Shown piece after piece: positions 7,361 through 12,169 of a stretch of DNA of 14,036 nt; the first letter of the stretch is position 1; each line of letters starts with the position of its first letter. The position numbers and the translations under genes were made by a program. A model generated the notes under the pieces. The model did no database searches and had not been told where the DNA came from. It worked only from the letters and a program-made list of their open reading frames with translations. This DNA is from Holophagaceae bacterium (GTDB taxonomy: Bacteria; Acidobacteriota; Holophagae; Holophagales; Holophagaceae), in assembly GCA_025355915.1 (NCBI GenBank), contig JANXYT010000037.1, forward strand, positions 1 through 14,036. The letters run 5' to 3'.

Positions 7361-8535
7361 GGTTCCTCCTGAAGGATTCCCTGAAGTACTCTTCGCCGGG
7401 CGGCGTCCCGCTGGCGCTGTTTGTATTCCGAATGGGATGCGGGACCTGAACGTGAGCTTTGAAACCCTGATTGTTCCATCACTTGGACTTCGTGTGCGAA
7501 GAAGAAAGTAAACTCCTCCTGTTCCAGGAGCAACTCCGGAAGGCAGACGAGATCTGACAACTCGGTGTCACCCAGGGTCCGGAGCCGGGTCTGGAGCGTC
7601 TCCAGGGCCAGGGTGGCGGGGCTGGGCAGGCGGACCAGCGTCCTGGCCGTGAACTGAATGGCAGAGTATTCCTTGCTGGAAAAGGGGTTCTGATCTTTTT
7701 TTGGGGTTTTTAGGGCAAGGGTTCGACTCAGGGCCTTTCGTTCCTCGGGACCCAGATCCTGGATCCGGAAGTACGGAGGCATGGATTCGCTCCAGGCGGC
7801 CAGGGCCTCCATATCGATCATCAGATTCCGGCTCCGGCTGGGTTTGATGTGGGTCGGCATCAGGACGTGATGATCAAGAAGGAACCGGATGACCATCAGC
7901 ACCCCCAGCTGGTCTTCGGCGACGAAACGGATACCGATCTGGTCGTAGATGGTTTCCGCCACGTTTTCGGGCTTGTGGAGCATCTTCAGGAGCATGGACA
8001 CGCGGTCCTTGTTCTCCTTCCGCTCTACGGCCACCAGGGGCACTTCATAGGCCCCGCGCAGGCACCAGCGGTCCCCCTCGCAGACCAGGTACTGATCGTA
8101 GCGGCCGAAGACCTGGGCCTGGATCTCCGGGAGATATCGCAGGTTCACGTTGTGATCCACGTGGAAGAGCGTGTGCATCACCCGGAGAATGGCGCAGGAC
8201 CAACGGCCCCGGATGTTTCTGGGGCGGTCCGAAGCCCAGACCAGCAGATCAAGGGGATCCTCGAGATCCCGCACCTCAAAGGGGACATGGAGATCGGTGC
8301 CGTCCAGCATCACCCCCTCCAGAAAATCGATGGCATCCTCGTAGACCCGGAGGACGGCTGCCCGCTGGACCGGGATGCCCATGTCATAGCCGTAGTTCAG
8401 GGCGAAGTTCCAGGCCTCACCGGGCGAATGAATTCGGAGCGTATCCAGGTCGATGGACGAACCACCCCCCAGGATCACCTGGGTGACCTCCGGTGGCAGG
8501 GGGAACAGGTCGTTGGGTCTCATGGTGTCCAGCAT
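7354..8535 (-). CDS. uncharacterised protein with RelA/SpoT synthetase-like motifs
   Basis: This 393-aa soluble protein has no signal peptide or membrane segment. I do not recognise a named characterised family, but its second half resembles the (p)ppGpp synthetase fold. It shows K176, S180 and K184-M185 (compare K...S...KM of RelA), then YDQIGIRFVAE (197-207; compare the Mg-binding D..x.R.VAE motif), KEYSAIQ (288-294; compare NGYQSIH), HEVQVME (348-354; compare E-x-Q) and GPASHSEYK (364-372; compare GVAAHWKYK). E349 to H368 is 19 residues, the same spacing as in E. coli RelA from memory. Relative to RelA, about 50 extra residues sit before Y290 and about 40 more before E349. No HD hydrolase or TGS domain is seen. 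The N-terminal 165 aa hold an unexplained H121-H125-D127-H128 cluster. It is the first gene of the operon and overlaps the STAS gene by 7 bp. An alternative ATG lies four codons downstream (8523). It may belong to an uncharacterised family shared with delta-proteobacteria. Confidence 0.8.
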   Translation of the reverse strand: MLDTMRPNDLFPLPPEVTQVILGGGSSIDLDTLRIHSPGEAWNFALNYGYDMGIPVQRAAVLRVYEDAIDFLEGVMLDGTDLHVPFEVRDLEDPLDLLVWASDRPRNIRGRWSCAILRVMHTLFHVDHNVNLRYLPEIQAQVFGRYDQYLVCEGDRWCLRGAYEVPLVAVERKENKDRVSMLLKMLHKPENVAETIYDQIGIRFVAEDQLGVLMVIRFLLDHHVLMPTHIKPSRSRNLMIDMEALAAWSESMPPYFRIQDLGPEERKALSRTLALKTPKKDQNPFSSKEYSAIQFTARTLVRLPSPATLALETLQTRLRTLGDTELSDLVCLPELLLEQEEFTFFFAHEVQVMEQSGFQSSRSGPASHSEYKQRQRDAARRRVLQGILQEEPC

Positions 8536-8562
8536 CTAAACCTACATCGGCACTTCAAGGGA

Positions 8563-8591
8563 ATCATAAAAAAACGGGGCGTCCCAGTCAT
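8563..8591 (-). promoter_or_regulatory. candidate promoter of the RelA/SpoT-like operon, inside the atp terminator
   Basis: Read on the minus strand, ATGACT (8586-8591, four of six matches to the -35 box) is followed by a 17-bp spacer and TATGAT (8563-8568, five of six matches to the -10 box). The predicted transcription start is about 20 nt before the ATG at 8535. The -35 falls in the loop of the atp terminator hairpin and the -10 overlaps the end of its T-tract. This is a motif match only. Confidence 0.45.
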
Positions 8592-8601
8592 GGACGCCCC
8601 G
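8568..8601 (-). terminator. intrinsic terminator of the atpZ-I-B-E operon
   Basis: On the minus strand a perfect 10-bp GC-rich stem (CGGGGCGTCC at 8592-8601, GGACGCCCCG at 8575-8584) with a 7-nt loop is followed directly by seven T (8568-8574). It begins 17 bp after the atpE stop. This is a textbook rho-independent terminator and shows that the F0 operon ends here. Confidence 0.95.
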
Positions 8602-8618
8602 CTCGGAACGCGTTGGGA

Positions 8619-8918
8619 CTACTTGATGGCGAAGGCTGCCACAAGCACGTAGATCACGAGGGCCTCGATGAGGGCCAAGCCGATGATCATGGTGGTGCGG
8701 ATGTTGCCAGCGGCCTGGGGGTTGCGCGCCACGCCCTCGCAGGCGGCGACCACAGCCTTGCCCTGGGCCAGACCGCAGCCAGCGGCGGCGATGGCGAGGG
8801 AGAGGTGGGCCACGAACTGGCCTTCGAAGAGGCTCTTCTGGACGACGACGGGAGCGCCCTGCGCAAAGGCGACGGCCGCCAGGGTGAACAGGAAGGCGGT
8901 GGTGAGGAACTTCTTCAT
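8619..8918 (-). CDS. atpE: F0F1 ATP synthase subunit c with signal-peptide-like leader
   Basis: This 99-aa proteolipid forms the proton-carrying c-ring of F0. Residues 1-20 look like a signal peptide (MKK start, hydrophobic core, AFA followed by Q20). The mature part has two helices (about 36-58 and 73-98) around the polar loop ARNPQ (65-69; the usual R-[NQ]-P). The ion-binding carboxylate is E85 in LIEALVIY. The Gln and Ser/Thr ligands of sodium-type rings are not evident, so proton coupling is inferred. The glycine motif of helix 1 is altered (GCGLAQG), and two Cys (C48, C60) are present. The ATG at 8918 is chosen because AGGAG lies 7 nt upstream; the same frame stays open 51 codons further, but that stretch is the repeat-rich atpB-atpE spacer. 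It is the last gene of its operon. Confidence 0.95.
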   Translation of the reverse strand: MKKFLTTAFLFTLAAVAFAQGAPVVVQKSLFEGQFVAHLSLAIAAAGCGLAQGKAVVAACEGVARNPQAAGNIRTTMIIGLALIEALVIYVLVAAFAIK

Positions 8919-8925
8919 GGTGGTG

Positions 8926-8930
8926 CTCCT
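8926..8930 (-). promoter_or_regulatory. ribosome binding site deciding the atpE start
   Basis: AGGAG on the minus strand, 7 nt before the ATG at 8918, fixes the 99-aa start rather than the in-frame 150-aa alternative beginning at 9071. Confidence 0.8.
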
Positions 8931-9007
8931 GGTGGTGTGTCCCAGGGGTTCGGAATCCCGGGGACGGTTATGAATGGCAGTGGTGTCGGAAGGGGCGGAT
9001 GCAGGAA

Positions 9008-9022
9008 CCAGGCTTTGCCTGG
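9008..9022. repeat. small perfect hairpin in the atpB-atpE spacer
   Basis: A perfect 6-bp stem (CCAGGC / GCCTGG) with a TTT loop sits just downstream (minus sense) of the REP-like palindrome. It has no T-tract. In the transcript it would lie between atpB and atpE and could affect mRNA stability. Confidence 0.6.
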
Positions 9023-9033
9023 GGACTGCATCG

Positions 9034-9079
9034 GGGGGTCCCGGGGGAGCCTTTGCCCGCGCAGCGGGCACCCCCGGAC
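9034..9079. repeat. REP-like palindrome, copy 1 (atpB-atpE spacer)
   Basis: An outer GTCC(C)GGGGG / CCCCCGGAC pairing, with one extra base on one side, encloses a perfect 7-bp inner stem (TGCCCGC 9054-9060, GCGGGCA 9064-9070, loop GCA). It shares the cores GGGGGTCC, CGCGCAGCG (9058-9066) and ACCCCCGGA with the copy at 10663-10701. It begins 5 bp after the atpB stop. Confidence 0.75.
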
Positions 9080-9083
9080 AGCG

Positions 9084-9815
9084 CTAATGCTCGTGTGAAA
9101 CAGCCCCACTCAGGTAGATCGTGGCCAGCATCGTGAACACGAAGGTCTGGATCAGACCGAAGAAAAGGCCCAGGAACATCATGGGTATGGGCAGGAGGAT
9201 CGGCATCAGGCCGAAGAAGATGCCCGCCACCACGTGTTCACCGGCGATGTTGCCGAAGAGACGCAGGGAATGGCTGAGGATGCGGCTGATCAGCCCCAGA
9301 ATCTCGAGGGGAAACATCAGGGGAGCCAGCCACCAGATGGGACCAGCAAAGTGCAGCCAGTACTTGCCGGCGCCCTGCTCCTTCATGCCGTGGAAGTTGT
9401 AGTAGCCGAACACCACCAGGGCCGCGCCCAGGGTGACATTCCAGTTGCTGGTGCCGGGGCTGAGGCCAGGCAGCAGCCCAAAAAGGTTATTGAAGAAAAC
9501 GAAGAGCGCCATGGTCCCGATGAAGGGCAGGTACTTCTCCCCGTGGTGGGCGATGTTGTCGTTGATCATGTCCTTCAACCCACCGACGACACCCTCGAAG
9601 ACCTGCTGCAGGGGGCCAGGGATACGGGTCAGGTTCTTCCGCACCAGCGTGGTGAGGACCATGGCCAGCAGGGCCGCCAGGGCGGCGTTCAGCAGATGGT
9701 CATAGCGCTCCAGCACGGACAGCGCCGCCCCATGCGCAAAACCGGGCCAGGGATGCTGGGCGAGCCCCAGGACCTGGGTGAGCCACTGGGCAAACAACGA
9801 TGCGTGGTGTTCCAT
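9084..9815 (-). CDS. atpB: F0F1 ATP synthase subunit a
   Basis: This 243-aa integral membrane stator subunit provides the proton half-channels against the c-ring. Positions below count from the chosen ATG. It has five to six hydrophobic segments and the signature ISRILSHSLRLFGNIAGEH (176-194) with the essential stator Arg (R185, equivalent to E. coli R210). The last helix holds the conserved Gln in LIQTFVFTMLATIYLSG (Q223). FFNNLFGLLPG (107-117) is also typical. The frame can open three codons earlier at a TTG (9824), but GAGG (9826-9829) would then be only 1-2 nt from the start, so the ATG at 9815 is preferred. It lies 12 bp after the atpI-like stop and is separated from atpE by a 165-bp spacer with hairpins, unusually long for this gene pair. 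Confidence 0.96.
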   Translation of the reverse strand: MEHHASLFAQWLTQVLGLAQHPWPGFAHGAALSVLERYDHLLNAALAALLAMVLTTLVRKNLTRIPGPLQQVFEGVVGGLKDMINDNIAHHGEKYLPFIGTMALFVFFNNLFGLLPGLSPGTSNWNVTLGAALVVFGYYNFHGMKEQGAGKYWLHFAGPIWWLAPLMFPLEILGLISRILSHSLRLFGNIAGEHVVAGIFFGLMPILLPIPMMFLGLFFGLIQTFVFTMLATIYLSGAVSHEH

Positions 9816-9827
9816 CTCGGTCAAACC

Positions 9828-10226
9828 TCAACTGGGCGGCATGGCTTCGGGCTTCTGGAACATCAGGCGAACGGCTTCCAGAAGGATGCCGGCCACGAAG
9901 AGGAGCACCCCAATGGCCAGCGGCAGCGCCTCCGCCGGATATCTCCCCATCATCCCACGCAGCACCAGCGCGATCAACGCCAGTTTGCCCATGGACAAGA
10001 AGCCGTAGAGCCATCTCCGGCGCACCGAGGGGGTCAGCATCCGCGCGGTCAGAACGCGGTGGAGGGTCCAAAAGGCCAGGCTCGCCAACGCGCCCACAGC
10101 GAAGGCCAGGGCGGCGGTCCAGGAGCGCAGGAAGCCCCAGAGGGGAATCCCCAGCACCCCCAGGACGACCATGGCCCCGGTGACCCGTCGGAGATGGTCC
10201 TCACCCTCGTCCGCGCCTTCAGGCAT
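9828..10226 (-). CDS. atpI: ATP synthase subunit I-like membrane protein
   Basis: This 132-aa protein has four hydrophobic segments (about 16-32, 37-56, 74-90 and 98-118), with a positively charged stretch between the second and third (HRVLTARMLTPSVRRRW, 56-72). This matches the ATP_synt_I / AtpI layout: small four-helix proteins encoded just upstream of atpB that assist c-ring assembly or Mg handling in other bacteria. The sequence is poorly conserved in this family, so the call leans on topology and position (atpZ-like, then this gene, then atpB). The ATG at 10226 overlaps the stop of the atpZ-like gene by 8 bp, and a purine-rich GGAAGGGA precedes it. A fourth gene of other function is unlikely but not excluded. 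Confidence 0.75.
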   Translation of the reverse strand: MPEGADEGEDHLRRVTGAMVVLGVLGIPLWGFLRSWTAALAFAVGALASLAFWTLHRVLTARMLTPSVRRRWLYGFLSMGKLALIALVLRGMMGRYPAEALPLAIGVLLFVAGILLEAVRLMFQKPEAMPPS

Positions 10227-10476
10227 CGGGTCCCTTCCCTTCCTTGAGTCGCTTCAGTTCCGCATCATCGCGTCGAGCCATGCGCCGGTTCACCTTGTAG
10301 AGCTCCCAGAAGGCCGTGGTGATGCCCCAGACGAGGCCCACCCACTGGCCCAGTGCGGGATGGCCGAACCAGCCCCCGACCCAGCGGCCCAGGAAGAAGC
10401 CCAACACGATGCAAAGGGGAAAGGTAAAGCCCAGGGACATCAGATCGCCCCAGAGGGCCCGCTCGCCAGGGTCCAC
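10219..10476 (-). CDS. atpZ: AtpZ/AtpI-like ATP synthase accessory protein
   Basis: From the GTG at 10476 this is an 85-aa protein with two membrane helices (about 12-32 and 43-60) of the ATPase_gene1/AtpZ pattern. A first helix rich in Gly (LGFFLGRWVGGWFG, 25-38), a short turn and a second helix precede a basic-acidic tail (65-83). Such proteins open atp operons and are thought to help F0 assembly or Mg/Ca transport. The frame stays open to 10614, but the extra 46 codons start at TTG and run through the 37-bp direct repeat and an attenuator-like hairpin, so they are judged non-coding. A GGGG stretch about 7 nt upstream supports the GTG. Other in-frame GTG codons lie 8 and 10 codons upstream. 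The gene overlaps the atpI-like gene by 8 bp. Confidence 0.7.
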   Translation of the reverse strand: MDPGERALWGDLMSLGFTFPLCIVLGFFLGRWVGGWFGHPALGQWVGLVWGITTAFWELYKVNRRMARRDDAELKRLKEGKGPDA

Positions 10477-10509
10477 ACCATCACCCCGCCTGAAGATCAC
10501 ATCCACCCC

Positions 10510-10539
10510 AAAAGAAAAGGCGGGTTCGCCCCGCGCCTT
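10510..10539 (-). terminator. attenuator- or terminator-like hairpin before atpZ
   Basis: Minus-strand AAGGCG...CGCCTT arms (10534-10539 and 10517-10522), extended by GG/CC pairs with a small bulge and a 5-6 nt loop, are followed by TTTTCTTTT (10510-10518, overlapping the stem end). It lies between nuoN and the atpZ-like start. It may end nuo transcription or attenuate the atp operon. The stem is imperfect, hence the moderate confidence. Confidence 0.5.
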
Positions 10540-10557
10540 CAAGTGTACGCCCAGGGC

Positions 10558-10594
10558 CAAGCAGAGGCGCGGCTCCGTCGGGCTTCTGCGCGGG
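10558..10594. repeat. 37-bp direct repeat, copy 1
   Basis: Identical over 37 bp to 10629-10665, starting CAAGCAGAGGCGCGG and ending CTTCTGCGCGGG. It has internal dyad symmetry: GCAGAGGC near one end pairs with GCTTCTGC near the other, with one mismatch. It lies in the nuoN-atpZ spacer. Confidence 0.95.
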
Positions 10595-10628
10595 TTGAGG
10601 GAGTAGTCCTTCAAACATCACCCCCGCT

Positions 10629-10665
10629 CAAGCAGAGGCGCGGCTCCGTCGGGCTTCTGCGCGGG
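10629..10665. repeat. 37-bp direct repeat, copy 2
   Basis: Second perfect copy, 71 bp after the first (34-bp intervening sequence). Its GCGGG end runs straight into the REP-like palindrome copy 2, so the two form one composite block. Confidence 0.95.
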
Positions 10666-10701
10666 GGTCCGGGGGTGTTCGCGCAGCGAGGAACCCCCGG
10701 A
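10663..10701. repeat. REP-like palindrome, copy 2 (after nuoN)
   Basis: A perfect 9-bp outer stem (TCCGGGGGT 10668-10676, ACCCCCGGA 10693-10701) encloses an inner partial stem around CGCGCAGCG (10680-10688). It shares the cores of the copy at 9034-9079. It begins 4 bp after the nuoN stop, in the same relative place as copy 1 after atpB. Confidence 0.8.
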
Positions 10702-10705
10702 GAGA

Positions 10706-12169
10706 TTAAACCCAGAAGATCTTGCCGGCCCAGTCCAGCAACCAGGGCCCAAAGGCCGTGCCCACCAGCACCAGGGCACAGGCCAGGGTCACGATGAAAA
10801 CCGGGCCCGCACCCATGGGAGCGGCTTCACCCTCGGGTTCCCTGAAGTACATCTGGCTCACCACGCCCAGGTAGTAGTAGGCGCCCACGGCACTGGTGAG
10901 CAGGGCGATGACAGTGAGGGTGACGAAGCCCTGCTCAATGGCCAATTTGAAGAGGTAGAACTTCCCGAAGAAGCCCACCAGGGGCGGAATGCCCGCCAGG
11001 CTGAGCAGAAAGACCATCATGGCGAAAGCCAGCACAGGATGTTTCTTGCCCAGGCCCTTGAAGTCCTCGATGCGCTCGCACTCGCCCTTGCCCTGCAAGT
11101 AGATCACCACCGCGAAGGCGCCGGTGTTCATCACGATGTAGATGAGCATGTAGAGCCACACGGCCTGGGCGCCGGCCTGGGGATCGCCCGACAACACTCC
11201 CAGCAGCATGTAGCCCACATGGGCGATGCTGGAGTAGGCCAGCAGGCGCTTCATGCTCTCCTGCCTCACGGCCGCGACGTTGCCCAGAATCATGCTGGCC
11301 CCGGCGATGTAGCTGAGGGGGAGCACCCACTCGCTGGACACGCCATGGAAGCCCGCGCCGAAGACCCGCAGGAAGGCAGCCAGAGCCGCAGCCTTGGGGG
11401 CGGTGGCCATGAAGGCGGTGATGGGGGTGGGGGCGCCTTCATAGGCGTCCGGCGACCACATATGGAAGGGCACCGCGGCCACCTTGAAGGCCATGCCCAC
11501 CAGCACCATCAATACACCCGAAAAGACCAGCAGGTTGCTGGTGGTCGGCAGGAGCGGCAGGGCCTGGTTCAGGTCCGCCAGGTTGGTGGTCACCCCACCA
11601 GCGGCGCCGTAGACCAGGCTGATGCCATAGACAAGGATGCCACTGGAAAACGCGCCCAGCAGAAAGTACTTCATGCCGGCTTCCACGCTGGTGGCACGAT
11701 CCCGCAGGTAGGCCACCAGGATGTAGATGCAGATGGTCATGAGCTCAATGCTGAAATACACCGAGATCAGGTCCGAGGCGCCGCAGAGGAAGAGCATGCC
11801 GGCCAGGGAGAACAGGATCAGGGCGTAGTACTCCACCGTCTGCTCCTTGAGGCTATCGAGCAGTTTCACACTCAGGAGCACCGTGCCGGCCGAGGCCAGC
11901 ACGCAGAGCATCTGGAAGCCCCGGGTGAGCCCGTCCATGCGGAACATGCGGGAGAAGCCCTCGCCATCGGGGACCCGGGTCACCAGGACCGCGGTCACGG
12001 CCAGGATCACCAGGGTGATGGGCGCCCACTTGTGTTTTTCGTTCCGGTTGAAGAACAGGTCGCCGGGCCAAAGCATGAGCGTAGCCACGGTCATGAGGAA
12101 GAGTTGGGGTGTGATCAGGTGCGTGTCCCGAAGGAGCGCCGCCAGCAACCCCTGAGCAAAGCCGGTCAT
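10706..12169 (-). CDS. nuoN: NADH-quinone oxidoreductase subunit N
   Basis: This 487-aa antiporter-like membrane subunit of complex I is close to E. coli NuoN in length (485), with about 14 helices. The conserved charged residues of the proton channel are present: E142 in YFSIELMTICIY, K229 in GMAFKVAAVPFHMWSPDAY, and K259 in FMATAPKAA. The last is 30 residues from K229, the same interval as E. coli K217-K247. K403 sits in FFGKFYLFK. The start ATG shares one base with the nuoM stop (TGATG), and GGAGG at 12176-12180 lies 6 nt upstream inside nuoM. It is the last nuo gene here, followed by a 229-bp spacer with a palindrome, direct repeats and a hairpin before the atp genes. Confidence 0.97.
   Translation of the reverse strand: MTGFAQGLLAALLRDTHLITPQLFLMTVATLMLWPGDLFFNRNEKHKWAPITLVILAVTAVLVTRVPDGEGFSRMFRMDGLTRGFQMLCVLASAGTVLLSVKLLDSLKEQTVEYYALILFSLAGMLFLCGASDLISVYFSIELMTICIYILVAYLRDRATSVEAGMKYFLLGAFSSGILVYGISLVYGAAGGVTTNLADLNQALPLLPTTSNLLVFSGVLMVLVGMAFKVAAVPFHMWSPDAYEGAPTPITAFMATAPKAAALAAFLRVFGAGFHGVSSEWVLPLSYIAGASMILGNVAAVRQESMKRLLAYSSIAHVGYMLLGVLSGDPQAGAQAVWLYMLIYIVMNTGAFAVVIYLQGKGECERIEDFKGLGKKHPVLAFAMMVFLLSLAGIPPLVGFFGKFYLFKLAIEQGFVTLTVIALLTSAVGAYYYLGVVSQMYFREPEGEAAPMGAGPVFIVTLACALVLVGTAFGPWLLDWAGKIFWV

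Noticed and set aside
8919..9071. N-terminal extension of atpE to 150 aa
   Set aside because: The upstream part is the hairpin-rich spacer; the ATG at 8918 has a good ribosome site and begins a signal-peptide-like leader.
10477..10614. N-terminal extension of the atpZ-like gene to 10614
   Set aside because: It starts at TTG, is encoded by the 37-bp repeat and a terminator-like hairpin, and gives a non-membrane Pro/Arg-rich peptide unlike the family.
10558..10665. CRISPR-like pattern: 37-bp repeats with a 34-bp spacer
   Set aside because: Only two copies, no cas genes in the window, and the repeat merges into a palindromic REP-like element inside an atp/nuo spacer.
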